64,000 nucleotides of DNA from Rallus limicola (taxonomy: Eukaryota; Chordata; Aves; Gruiformes; Rallidae), in assembly GCA_022605955.1 (NCBI GenBank), contig JAKCOZ010000003.1:58156179-58220178 (forward strand), read 5' to 3'. The translations under genes were made by a program, and so were the position numbers. How positions within the stretch are numbered: position 1 is the stretch's first letter; every line of letters begins with the position of its first letter. Positions 1 to 14,020 of the stretch are shown piece after piece. Under the pieces are notes generated by a model that worked only from the letters and a program-made list of their open reading frames with translations, was not told the DNA's origin and made no database searches.

Positions 1-95
1 AGAACAAAACAAACTTGCTTCATCTTTTTAGAAGTAACAGAGGACCAGGATTTATTATGGCACATTGTTCTTTTTCTTTTTTTTTTTTCCCCCAG

Positions 96-325
96 AGTGT
101 TCAATGAGATTGTATTTGTATGTGTCTGAAGATGGCAGAAAGGCACTGTTAACTACTCCTACAGGATGTGTCTTTTTGTGGGAGAGCACAGAATGTGAAA
201 ATATGACCTCTTATAAAAGTTCGGCTCCTGGGCGTTGGACGCAAGTTTTGCCTGATGAATCAGTCATGTTGCCTTCTACTGAAGAAAAAGAAATTGGAGT
301 GCATGCTGCTTTCATACAAAATGAG
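96..325 (+). CDS. CPLANE1: CPLANE1 exon 1 of window (residues 1-76)
   Basis: The acceptor follows a long T/C tract ending cccag at 95; using cccagag at 97 would drop two bases, so the start could be 98. The donor is gag|gtaaca at 326. It encodes [19 protein letters not shown] and a GCVFLWES strand typical of WD40-like repeats. The earlier part of the propeller lies outside the window. Confidence 0.9.
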
Positions 326-3300
326 GTAACAAAATAATCCATAAAGCCATCATTTAGTCTCTTACAGAAATTAGAGCCAAAGAAGCTACCATGAATTTTG
401 GGCACGTTGTCTGCCTCTTTGGTGCTGTCTGTAGTTCTTTCTAGATTAATGACAGCATAAGAACAGACATACTGCTGGATCAGATCAAAGTTTATCTGTC
501 CCAGTAGTATTCTTGCCAGCCTTTATATTTCTGAATGGCAGCATTATGGTATGTAACCTGAATTGTATACAACAGCTACTGATCTAAATATGAAACTTAT
601 GAATAATCAGGTTTTTGGCTTGTTCTAGTTCTGATTTTGTTTTTTTTTTCCCACAGATACTGGGTGATTGCTGTTTGTGCTCTTTTGTGTTTTACATTGG
701 AGAATGCTTGGTGCTCACATTTTTGGTTCTTCGTTGGCATGAAAATACCTTTAAATATATTAGGTAAGTTCTAAGGTGTTTGAAGTTACACTAGCACAAG
801 GGGAAGATTTTTATTATGAAGTGCTTTAGAGCTCAGATTTGGAGCTGCAGTTGAACATGTTTACATTGATATCCAGTTAGCCTATGGTCACAAGCAACTA
901 CTTATGTTTTTATATGTATGTACATAGGCTGCTGCAAGTATGTATGTAATCGTATGTGGACATACATGATTATTTCCAAGTATTTAAATGTGGCTAGTGT
1001 AACAGGATTTATGTACGTATGCCATACTTCATTGTGAGCTTACACCTAAATAGAGTGGTTTTATGTGGGTGATTGTATCTGGGCACCCATGTCTGTGCGT
1101 GCACACGTGTTAGTGTTAGGGAGTTTTTTGCATCATGCTCATGGAGTGTCCTGGTCCCGTTTTCTTTATTACTTATGCATGCTGTGCACATTTAGGCCTA
1201 AACTATGGAAGGGTGTGTGTGTACCTGGCTTTACTTGGGCTAGGACTATGTAGTGAAATAGATACAAAGATAAAAGCACTTAAAAAGGCAATTGAATAAT
1301 AATCCTGAGTACACGTATAGTCCATTCTTCTTCCTAAGTGGGATACACATTTGTGTAAGTGTAAATGGATAAGTCCTCTAAACAGGTAACTTGAGTAACT
1401 TGCTAAAATTTTGCTCCACACTTGACATGGTATAACTGCCTTTGTTAAATTATACCTTTTTGATACTAAATTAATTATGTTGTCCTTCTTGTTCTGCTAA
1501 GTGGCATCACTTTTCCATGAGTTGTCAGTAGCATGCTAATCCCTTTCTGGTAATAGAAAAATTGAAATAGAGTAAAACATTCCCAGTGTAGAAGTGTGTT
1601 TATGTACACCATAGCTCTTGCAGCCTGAAATTATAACCACATTTCTCAGCCATGTTACTCATGATTTCTTTATGGCAATCGTCAGTCAATTCCATAACTT
1701 AGTACCGTTTAATTAATTTTTTTATGTTAATGCTTGTTTTTTTCAATATAAGGTGGCATGCTTCTAATCTTTCTTGTGTTTTCTATCAGGTTTTGAAACT
1801 TAGGACCACAGAATGTTTTGGGTTGGAAGGGACCTTTAAAGATTGTCTAGTCCAACCCCTTCTTTGGGCAGGGACACCATCTGCTAGCTCAGGTTGCCCA
1901 AAGCCCCGTCCAACCTGGCCTTGAACACTGTCAGGGAGGGGGCAGCTGCAGCTTCTTTGTTCAGAGTAACATACTGTTGTTTTTAATTTTTGAATTCTGA
2001 ATATTCCTGTGTTTGGATGAAGTTACACTGAGAAAGCTGTTCCTGGCTTAATGATACGATATGTGTCTATCTGGTTTTTTGCATGTTCTATACATGCAGC
2101 CCAAATTCCTGTCCCATAAAATTAATTAATAAGCTTTAAACTTGTGTAAAGACAAAATACTTTTCATTTACAAAGTTTATAATAAATAAAATAAAATAGA
2201 TTATTTTTGTTACTGTTCAGGTTTTATGTGTTTTTGTCTTGTATGATTTTTTTACTATGGACGAATCATTCTATTCAGGATAACTGAGTAACCTCTTGGG
2301 GTTTTTTGTCTTCTTTTTGGTATTCAGTTCTTTGCCATATCAGGTCCACTGGGTACAGCAGACTTGTTCTCTTGCTAATTTGGTTCCCCCATGTGTGACT
2401 GTAAAGTCAAGAGGAGCTTTGCTGTGTGCGTTTGCAAGAGATGGACTTCTGCTTGCGGTAGCCATTAATCAAACTGATCCAAAGGTATGATTGATAGACT
2501 ATATATCACTGAAGATAGCAGTCCAGTCTGAATGAAGCGGTAGCTGTTATAGCACATTTTTTAGGAGAAATTTTTCAGCATTCTTACTGATTCGTGTGAT
2601 TATATTTGCATTGATATCCATACTAAAAAAATACTGCTGAAACTTGTAATTGTTAAATGCTGTTTTGCAGTTAAGAAATTTATGTAAGCCCTTCTGTCAT
2701 GTCTGATCTCCAAGAAATGCAATAGTAAAGAATTCAGTTACTGCATTATATCTGCAAAGGTTGTGGATGGTTCTCAACAAGGCCTCAGCCTTATGAGTTG
2801 GAATTATATTCTTACTTCATAATGTCAATCGTTCTAAGAACTCGGTAACCAAATATTAATGCAGTTTTTAGTGCTTATGTGAAGGAATATGGACCACCTT
2901 ATTTAGTGTACCGGGATGGGATGATGCAGTTCTTCAAAGCTCCAACTGTTACTCACCTTCAAGATTGGAGACTAGTGCTCTTACATAATTTTGAAGATTT
3001 TTTTTTAAGTTAAAAAGAATATTACATTATGTATTAAGTATATAATGATATTTATTTTTTCAAAATTATAAATTTGTATAGAAATTAATAAATAGTAACG
3101 TCCTGTTATAATACTTTTAATACTCTAAATATTAATGAATACTAAAGTACAGCGTAATTTTAATGTATAATACTCTTTCCAGTATATAAAATTTCATAGA
3201 ATCATAGAATCATGGAATCATAGAATTGAGTAGGGGTTGGAAGTGACCTCGAGAGATCATCAGGTCCAACCCCCCTGCTCCCTAGGACATATCACTCAGA

Positions 3301-6300
3301 TAGGCATCCAGACGGGTCTGGAGTATCTCCAAAGAAGGAGACTCCACCACCTCCCTGGGCAGCCTGTCCCAGGCTCTGTCACCCTCACTGTGTAAAAGTT
3401 ATTTCCCATGTTGGTGCAGAACTTCCTGTGCTCCAACTTGCAGCCATTGCCCCTTGTCCTGTCTCCACAGACCACTGAAAAGGGGCTGGCTGATTCCCCC
3501 TGCATCCCATGCTTAAGATAATTATAGACTTTAATTAGGTCCCCCCTTAGTCTTCTCTTCTCAAGGCTGAACAGTCCCAACTTACTCAGCCTTTCCTCAT
3601 AGGGGAGGTGCTCCAAGCCCGTAATCATCTTCGTAGCCATAAATGTATACCTTGCTAAACAGAAATTGTTTTTACAATAATGACATTTATATTTTCTTCT
3701 TTTTTTTTCTAGGCAACTCAGATTTTGTTCTTAAACACATTGAATTTTGTAACTATTTCGGGTAGCCTTAAAGGTTGTAGTAGCAAGAATAATAGCATAG
3801 TCCCATCCAAATTTATCAGGTCAGTAATTGATGTTGTTTCTTCTGCTGTTGTGGATGTTTTAGTTTGTATTGTGTTGGGGATTTTTGTTGAAATTTTTTT
3901 AAAAAAAAACTATCCTAACCTTTTAATACAGAAATTTTATAAAATATTTTTATCTGCCCAATGTAGATCTTACTGGGTTGGTGATATGAGCTGGACTCCT
4001 GATAGCCTTTTCTTGGCTTGCATGTTAAAACGTGGATCTCTGATTTTGTTGACATGTATGGGTGAATTGCTGACCTTGATTACTTCTGGTTGCTCGGTAG
4101 AATTTGGACCAGCAGAGTTTATTCCATTTCATCCACTAATATCATACAGGTAAAAAGGTTTGAAAATGCATTTCTGTCACATTATCATATCTTACTTTCT
4201 AACATACATTTTACAATTTTACGTAAACTTCATCTTCCAAATTCAGTCCTTTGTTTTTCCTGGGTCTTTCCAATATCTCTTTCTCATTCATTGGTTTGTT
4301 TCTTATACTGTGTTTGCTGTGATTAAAATTGACTCTTTGGCAGTGTAAGTATACATTAAATGATTTGGGTGGTTTTTAAAGTGTTTTAATTTAGCAATTT
4401 AAAATACCATGGTTTTATGATGTAAGAAGAAATTAAGCTTACACAAATACTGAAAGTACAAACTGATTTTAATACAGCTGTATTTCTCTGCTCAGTGTTT
4501 AGATCTACCTATTGAACTTCATATCATGTTTCCATATGAGATCTTCTAAATAATGTGTTTGCATGGACAAAAAAACTAGTTAGCTATGGAAAAGTTTTTT
4601 GGGGGTATTCCAGATTTAAATTTTGAAATTAATGCTGCTGGGTGCATGGGGGAACAGGTCTCAGGTAACACTTTTTTAGCATATATTGAAAGTTAGAAAA
4701 GTAATACTGTCTGAATAACTAGAGGAAAACAAATTTAAATTTAGTTTTAAAAAAAAATCTTATTAATTCTGAGTTACTAAAGCCAGATAGTGTGTAAGCA
4801 TAACATCTCATGAAAACAAAGCATTTTAATAATTTCTTATGTTGTCTGTTTGTAAAATCACATATTAAAATATATAAAAATATTTTAGTTGTGAAGACTT
4901 ATTGAATGTATATAGCTACTTTGTTTTCAAATAATCTACAAACTTCTGAACTATTAAGAAATAAAAATAAAACCCAGTAATTTTACACATTATTTCAGAG
5001 TATAATGGGGTGATACTAGAATACATGCACAAGATAGCTTTCTGGATCTCAGGATTTTTTCTTTATAAGACCTCCTTTATAAGGGAAGGCTTTTATTTTG
5101 ATAATAAATATTTCTGCTGAATATCTGAACTGATTTTGAAATTCTAAGATTAAGATCTAAGGGATTTTTTTGTGTATTGGAAGCTACTTAGAAGTTCATC
5201 TTCAAGCACTTGTCATATACAGTTAGAGCTAGATAAGGAAGCTACAGAAATTTTGAGTCAAATTGTGAAAAAATACATTCACTACTTATTAATGAAATAG
5301 AAAAATACTGAAAGCTGGCTTTGTTTTTCTTTTAAAAGTTGGAATGGCAGCAAAATGCTGGCATCTTGCAAGCATAAATACTGTTGTCTAGAGCACTCAT
5401 CCTGTGAAAAATGTAGACAAGTAGAATTTTGAATGAACCTCTTGCAACAGCAATGTGAGTGATATGGAATGTTCATAACTCACTATCTGTTCTCTTCATG
5501 ATTATTGTATTTGACATTTGCTTCTTATTTTTTGATGTATCTTTATTTTAGACAGCAGCATTCTTTTTGTCAAGACTCCAGTCAGTCTCTGGGCTCTTCA
5601 GCTTCTGAAAGAGATGTTATGAGACAGAGATTCTCTGTTGCTGCACATTCAAGATTACCCTACCTCATTGTCTCTGATGGATACATGATAACGGTGCTTA
5701 GATTTCCTAAGAATCTTTCCTCATCAGGATTCATAAGATCACTTTTGCTTGATTCAACACAACGACTTGAAAATATCCGTCAGAATTTGCTGGACTCCAA
5801 GGTAGGGTTATTCTGTGGTTTTAAGTAAAACTTTCTCTTCAAACTGCACACCTTAATTTATTTTACTGTGATATTTGTATATCTCAGTGTATATAGGTAT
5901 GTTGGTTCAGAGTATTGACATGTATTATGCTGCTCTAACTCATCCTCAGAGTGATGCAGAAAGGATTCAGTAAAACTTTGCTGTCTTAGGCCACTGTTTT
6001 AGAATGGTCGGCAGCTGTCACAATGGTGCTGTGTGCATGTGTCCATTAGATCCTTAGTTGAGGGTGTCAATTAAACAAAAATGCTTTAACTAAGCTTTAT
6101 TTTTCTGTCTCTTCTAAATTAAATCTGGTAGAACGGAAACATTTGAAGTCAGAGGTCCTTCAGCTGTTACCGTTCATATAAGATATAATGGATAATAAGT
6201 TCAGAAACTTGTATTTGCTGATGGAATACAACTTCTTTTCCAGTTCAGTTCATATTTTGGAGTTTTGGATAAGTGAGTTATGATGGTCTTTATGCAGAAG

Positions 6301-9300
6301 CGAGAAGAGCAGGCAAGGATTTGAGGATTTAAAGAGATAAGATACTAGAAAGAATGCAAGAAAGCCCTACAGAGTGACAAACTTGTAGGATCATGTCAGG
6401 GATCAAGAAAGCGTATTTTTTCAGCATGGAACAAAATAAAGTTGTGTAGTGCTGAGAAAATGCTGTGTTCCTGAAACACAGTCAAATGATAGTTTGTTTC
6501 TGTGCAAAAGTTGTCTGCTGTCCAGCCCTGCCTTTCTGTCTGTAACTTTTAAACTGAAGCTTTTTACGGAAGAGATCAATTCCCTTTGTTTTTGTTTATA
6601 AAATGGCTGCTTTATTTTGCTAGATTGGTAATATACTTTGCACTACTGTTATTCCTTTTAGTCTAAACGGAGACCTCTGTGTTTACAATCACTGATGTCT
6701 TTAAAAGCTAGTCTTTTAAACCATGCTCGAAGCCAAAGTTCCGTCTTTTCCACCATTCCAAAATTCCTGGAAGAAGACACAACAGAAATGAGTGAGAAAA
6801 CAATGGATTTACTGGTACTTAATAGCACTTTTTCACTTAATTTAAAATTAGGTAGATGTCATGATTGTATTCTAAATGTAAATTTTTTTTTTTTAATCAT
6901 ATAGGTATCTTACTAAGTATATTTAAAATAATTCAGTAATTATTAAATTCTCATATTCTTTATAGTTGTGAGGAATATGATTATTTTTCTCAATTGTTAG
7001 TTTATTTTCAAACATATTTTTTGCAGCAGTGCATTAACTTTTTGAAAAATACATACCAATTATACATACATATCAGTTTGTTGTGGTTGAATACTTTAGG
7101 TTCACTTTATAATAAAATGTAACATTATACTGCTAAATATATAAGGGCTGTAAAGTATATTGGAAAGAAATTTGGTATTATCCTTAGTAAATGAGATATT
7201 TATCATCAATTTTAGAGGATTCTTCCATCAATTCCAAAACTTTTACATGTCTTTAATCAGAACCATTCTCCCTAAAGTTACTGCGTGGCTTTCCTCTTCT
7301 CTGTTTCACACTTTTTTGTTTTGTGATTTGTTCTTTGAATTTTTTTGTGCTTTTGTTGAATTACTTTTATACCTTATGAGTGTCTGACAAAAACTCTTCC
7401 TCATTCTCTGGGGTTAGTAAAGGAAAGGATTTTATAATGCTGGGTATAAAAGCTAGTGCTTTTACAGTGTTAATTTTTTTGTTGTTAGGTGATTGAATTT
7501 CTGCCTGCTGAAAGTTTGAGATCTCAATGAAGTTGCTGTGAATTAAACTTACTAGGAATTAAGCAAGTTAATTAAGCATAAAGATTTCATTTGTCACTCT
7601 TACTCAATGGTGATTCTTTGCAGATTATGCTGTCGCTAATAGACTTGAGTTAAACAGTTGATTTTTTTGTTTTGCTCTGTGTTTTTCTGTTGTTGTTTAT
7701 CTTTTGGTTTAGGATTATGAAGAAGAATCAGATGATGAGAAACAGGTTTGCAATAGCCCTTCCAACTTCTATAGCCAAGGAATCCATTCATTTGTTGGCA
7801 AAGCTGATCAAGGCCACCTAGAGTTTGCGTCAATGTTTGATACTGTCCATGCAAAGGACAATACTGAAGAGAAAGATAAAATGTCAGTGGAATTGTGTAC
7901 CATTCATAAAAATGTCCTTGCTGCTTGGCAAATAGGGACTTCAAAACACATGGAAGAGAAAGACACATTGCTGAATTACACGGTGAACTGCATTATCCAT
8001 TTTTTCAACATTTTACAGTTTGTGAACTGTTCCTTGCTAAACCTGGATGCATCTTCAAACAAGTCTATGAAGAATACTCACTGGATGCATTGTCTTCTAA
8101 AATATTTTCAGCAGTTTTTAACTGTCTTGTACTGGCATTCAAGAGCCAGTCTGACTGGGCACATGGCCAAGCTGACATTACAAACTTTAAAACTGATGCT
8201 TGTGCGGCAACAAGAGCAGTTGTTCTCAAAAAACCTTTTGGCATGCTTCTGTCTCTTGAAAATGGTTTCTCATACTCTAAGTAATGTGTGTGTACTACAG
8301 AATGAGAATTGTTTTGCATCTCCTCCTGGTAATAGTTTTGTAGAACTTGACTCCCTCGTCGTGCCAATTTTCCTCATTCTTGATGACAGTACTACTCAGC
8401 CGTTCAGCTCACTGAAATCTCTGCTTAGACAGCCTCCTCAAGCAGTAAACCATGATGTAAAAACAGAAAAAAGGTATGAATGGTCTCTATGTGGTTGGAA
8501 AAAAAATTGCAAAAATACCAAATGATCAGGCCCAGTTGGCATAGACTTATGAAAGATGGGTCCTGTTCGACTAACCTGGTCTCCTTATATGACAAGGTGA
8601 CCCACTCAGTGATGCAGCAAAGGCTGTGGATGTTAGCATGGGCAATGTCACTGTTTTACACAGCATTCTCCTGGAGAAACTGGCTGCTTGTGGCTTGAGA
8701 AGGTGTACCTTTCAGTGAGTAAAAACTGGATGTCCAGGCGCAAAGAGCTGTGTGAGTGGAGTTAAATCCAGTTGGCAGCTGGTCACAAGTAGTGTTCCCC
8801 AGGGCTCAGAGCTGGGGCCAGTTCTCTTTAGTATCTTTACCAATATTCTGGACAAGAGGATGGAGGGCACTCTCTGTAAGTCTGCAGGTGACTCCAAGTT
8901 GGGAAGAACTGTTGATTTGCTGGCTGGTGCTGATCTGCTCTAGAGAGGGATCTGAACAGGCTGGATCGATGGGCTGAGGCCCAACTGTGTGAGGTTCAGC
9001 AAGGCTCAGTGCTGGGTCTTGCACTTGGGTCACAACAATCCTAGGCAACGCTACAGTCATGAGGAAGAGTGGCTGGAAAGCTGCCTGGCAGAGAAGGACC
9101 TGGGGGTGCTTAAATATAAGCTGGTGGTATATAAGACAGCAGTGTGTCCAAGGGGCCAAGAAGGCCAACAGCATCAAGGCTTGTATCAGAACTAGTGTGG
9201 CCAGCAGTACTAGGGAAGTGATCATCCCCCTATACTCACCACTGGTGAGGCTGTGCCTTGAGTGCTATGTTTGGTTTTGGATCCCTCAATAGAAGACAAA

Positions 9301-12300
9301 TTGAGGTGCTAGAGTGCGTCCAGAGAAGGGCAGTGAAGCTGGTGAAGGGTCTAGAGCACAAGTCTGATGAGGAGTGGCTGAGGGAACTGGGGCTGTTCAG
9401 TCTGGAGAAAAGAAGCTGAGGGGAGATCTTCTCACTCTCTACAGCTACCTGAAAGGAGCTTGTAGCCAGGAGGGTGCTCATCTCTTCTCCCATGTGTAAA
9501 AGCTAAACAGACAAGAGGAAACGGACTCAATTTGTGCCAGGAGAGGTTTACGTTAGACAGGAGGAAAGATTTCTTCACTGAAAGGGTTGCCAAGCACTGG
9601 AACAGGTTGCTCAGGTTGGCATCACCATCCCTGAAAGTATTTAACAGGTGCTTTGGGACATGGTTTATTGGTGGACATGGCAGTTCTAAGTTAACAGTTG
9701 GAATCTTATAATCTTAAAGGTCTTTTCCAAGCTAAATTATTCTAAGATTCTGCATCTTGTTCCAACATTTTCATTTTTCAGTTATACAGAAATTACCATC
9801 TTTCTGTTTCTTTTCTGTGCCATATCCATGGAAAAGCATGATAACCTATTAAAGTATGCAGATCAGGCCTCAGAGCTATAGTTGAATGTAGTTCAGTTAT
9901 GGCAACTTAACTAATTACTGCAAATCAGTTCAGAGAAAAATGGTGTGTTACCTGCTCACTCCAGACCTGGTAGAGCATCATCAATGTAGGTTAAGAAGCT
10001 TTAACGGGTTCTTACCCATTCCACTCCTTCCCATGTAGAAGTTTCTAACTCTCTGTAGCCAAGAGGATATTCATATGAAATATATCTACAGCTTATGTTA
10101 ATCAGCAAAGTTTGCTTTTGACTGCATAGATTGTGTTCCAGAGTGCCAAGAAAAAGCCCAGTGTGTGGAGCTTACTGAACCATCAGAACTATTTCCTCTT
10201 TGACAGAGACAAATAAAACTGAAAACTTAAATTTGGAGTGAGCTGTCCAACTATTGGAAAAGTGTATTGTTATCAGTGGAGCCTTTCTGTATTGCTGAAC
10301 TCAGATATGATCATATGAACAAGCTGTTCCTTTTCAGAGGTTTAGAACCTAAGAAACATACCTCATTAATTTATTCTTACTACAGTATGATTTTTCAGTA
10401 AGTTTATAGTACAATTTTGTGCTTGTTGCAAATCTGATAGTCAAATTTCTGTGTCTTCTGAGAAAATCTGTATTTTTTATAATAGTGCTCAAGGTACTGA
10501 GCACTGTGGATATGACAAACTTTTATATATTAAGGGCAAAAGCAGTAGTGCTAGAGAAAGAGATGCAGATGTGTTGCAGTTCTGTGCAAGATTTTTCAAG
10601 TCTTGGCACTGTGTTTTTACTTGTATCAACAAGCTTATTACCTGTCTGAACTAGTACATCTAATAGTACTGTTCTGGACAGCGGGAATTTACTAGCCCTA
10701 AAAACATTCTCTGCAGATTTTGTTTTCCAGTCTTTGCTTTTCTGTTATACTTTCATTATATTTTAATTAGTCTTGTTCATAAACCAATAGCCATTTTGAG
10801 GTTTATCTGGGATATATAATTTCCTTGTTGTTTAGATAGCAAAGGATTCGTTTTGGGTGCTTAATATAGATTGCTGTGTTTAGACAAATTCAGAAGAATC
10901 AATGTTTGTTGATCAAATACCAAAGGAAGAAGTGTTTCAGTTTTACACGCACCCACCCCCACTGAGGTCAAGTAAGCAGTTACATAATTTCGTTTTCTGA
11001 TACATAATACAAAATACAAGAACATAAGAAACTGATGTAAGTACTTTTTTTCACTGTTGATGATTTTCATAATGTTATACTTCTTAAACTACAGGTTGAC
11101 TGTACTATGGCGATTACTATATAATAAAGTGATTTGGTATCAGATGCAGCTGAGCAGAAAAGTGAACAAGAATGCAGAAGAAGCATCTGTTGTCTCATCA
11201 CTTTTAAGTCATATACAAGCAACCCTCCAGTCTTCAGGAGTGACCTTAGAACATCATTTCAGGATTAGTTCTATTTCTGGTTAGTACTTTGGAAAGAACT
11301 ACAATGTTAGGTAATTCTGTGTTTAACTGAATACTAGGAAAATTAGGTCCAACTGAATGACAATCAATAGCTGACCACCAGATTTTAATTAGTGGGACTT
11401 GTTTTTGAAATTCTGATCATAACTCTTTTAAATAGACTTGTTTTTGAAATTCTGATCATAACTCTTAAAAATACTTCATGTCTCAATGCACCTGTAGATT
11501 ATATTACAGTCTTCAGAGCTTGTTAAACTAAAGAAAAAGGCTATTAACTTGAGTTGGTCCTAGAGAATCTGAATGAAGGATCTGAATTCTAATCTTATTT
11601 GTTCTGTGTTATTTTCTTTGAAGTAGATGGGTATCACAATGTGTCACTTAACAGGATTTCTACATAAAAATCCAGTCATTTCAAGTGATCACTGTGGGCA
11701 TGAACATGTCATGTACATGAATTTAGTCAGCCTCAACTCATCACCTCATTTAGCGTAATCTAGTGCAATAGACTTAATCTAGCATATTTATTTTGCAAAT
11801 AATACATGGTTGTAGTTTAATTTCCTATATGTTACTGTCCTGTGCTATATCTTCCTTTCCTTTTCTATACCAATAAGTACGGTTTCCCATTTGTCACTCA
11901 CCACAATTGTTTCCTCATATATTTAATCTGTCTCCCTTAAATGTACGTCTAGCTTCTCTCTTCCTGTATCACTCTATACATTACATTAGTTCCTTCGTGT
12001 CTATTTCATCCTAACAATATGTGCAACTTCCTGCTATTCTTTCTGTTTCCCAAATAGATTACAGCATGGTTTATGGATGAGCTAGAGTAACATATATGCT
12101 GATGAGCCAGCCAATACCTGAACTGGCTAGCTGGCTGGCTGCTAAGCAGGTTAGAGTGGCAAATTTGTCCTTTTCTTTTTCTTCTATAGTAGTGCTCTTT
12201 TTCCTCCTTTTGCTTTGTCCATGAGCTGTGTTTTTATACAGTTACCTTTCTGTCAAGGTATTGACTGAATCAATAGGAATTAACAGATCAAATGAAAGTA

Positions 12301-13975
12301 ATTGACCAATGGATTAAAAACTGGAATGGCAATAGAGGTGGAGAGGTGGCATTTAGAGACTTGAAGTGTGTAACAGTCTCAGACCTATTGTTTGAGAGTG
12401 CTTCTACACTGAAAAAATATATATATTCAACTTGCTAAATGGTTTTACAGCTGCTTTTTACAATGAAAAAACATTTTTCACATCATAGGAAATATGAAAA
12501 CAGTTAAGAGAAAATGTACCTTTTTTACTAGTTAATATTTGTAAATGTATAATCTAAAAAAAAAATTACTGAAAACTTAGGAGAGATGATAACATGAACT
12601 GATTTTTTTTCATTTAATATTGATTTAGCAATGAAAACAAAAAGGCAGGAAGGATATTCGGAGTTATCTTCGCTTGGATCCTCAAGACTTAGATTTATCT
12701 CTGATAATAGCAATTTGCTGGAGACTCACATTCTACTTTCCTTTTTATAAATGTTTAATACTGAAGTAAGTAAAAGTATGTTAGCAGATGTGAAACTAAC
12801 AATGCAGAACTTTTAATTTTTATATATGCAACTTTTATAGGTGAGGAGAAGTTCCTTTTAGGCTCATACAGAGAATCAGTGGACATTTGGAAAAGATCTC
12901 TTTGTGAAATCAAGGCAAAAGGTAAGGGATAAAATCTTGTCTGGGAGTGGAGGGGGTATTGTATAATCACTTGATGTAAATATTTGCAACTCTGTCCTGC
13001 AGAAAAGGGGGAAGAAAGGTAAAAGAAGCATATTTGAAATTAAGTAAAAACTTAAGTCTGATTGCTGTCTGAGAAAATTTAATGTGTTTCTATTTTAATA
13101 TCAGAGTTTTCTGGTGATTATGAAGTACTTGGAAAAGAAAACTCTTAAGACTGTTTTTGATCAAGAAAGAGTCAGGGAAAAATAGATGAACAAAAAGTTC
13201 ATTCCTTTAGTAGCTGTAAAATCCAGCAGTGTTTTGGGAGTAACAAAACAGTTTGTGGCAGGTAAGGTTTGATTTGAAACTTGCGCTCCACAATCTCTGC
13301 CAGGTGTTGTGAGGAACTTTTTTGCTTGTTATTATGATGAGTGCAGGAAGAATTCAGGAATTTGGAAATTTGGTGGACATCTAAGCAATTTCATTGTGGT
13401 CTAAGCATCCCTTCTTTGAAGGCTAGGCTCCCTTGAGCTTTTCTGTCTCTGTCTATGTCTTAACACAGGTTAAGTGTCGTAAAATACTGCACTGTTTTGA
13501 AAAGTTCCAGAGCAATAGAAGTAAAACTCTTGTGTTTGTACATTAACTAATTAATAACTTAGAGGAATGTATCTCCTGAAATAGCTGCTTCTGAGTTACA
13601 CTCTTTCTCAAAGTTTATCTAGCTATGTTTCTGGAATGAGAGGAACTAGCACTTTTCCAGTCTTTGTCTGTTTTTTGTATTTTTCATCTCTCTTCTAATT
13701 GTACTTCTGCTCTTTTTTCTCTCCTAATGCAGGAGGAAAACGAACATGTTTTCTTCAGAGTAGATATTATCTTGCAATACTATTTTGCCACCTGTATCAG
13801 TATAACTTGTGTGAGGCTCAGGGGCTCTGTGATCATCTGGTAGGAGAGATTCTAAGGCGATCAAAGCTCTCAGTGAGTCAGACGGAAGAATTTTCTGGTA
13901 TGTTTTTATTGTGCAAAAAGCCTGATAAGGTATGCCAATACTGTTTGAATAACCTAGTATCCAATTTCTGTCCCA

Positions 13976-14020
<45 letters not shown>

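Larger units (their letters stand above)
326..3712 (+). other. CPLANE1: Introns between exons 1 and 4
   Basis: Three introns (326-656, 764-2327, 2485-3712). Apart from the CR1 fragments at 1800 and 3193, I see AT-rich unique-looking sequence. Short open frames here have no coding character. Confidence 0.8.
4150..7712 (+). other. CPLANE1: Introns between exons 5 and 8
   Basis: Introns 4150-5551, 5802-6661 and 6815-7712 are AT-rich with poly-T and poly-A runs. I find no repeat family, RNA gene or extra exon in them. Confidence 0.75.
9753..13732 (+). other. CPLANE1: Introns between exons 8 and 11 (outside the CR1)
   Basis: The intron after exon 8 continues from the CR1 to 11094 with nothing recognisable. 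Intron 11280-12840 holds the 39-bp duplication. Intron 12922-13732 shows nothing notable. Confidence 0.75.

Noticed and set aside
8526..9752. Separate open frames resembling reverse transcriptase, considered as a gene.
   Set aside because: They are pieces of one CR1 LINE with many frame breaks and not a host gene.
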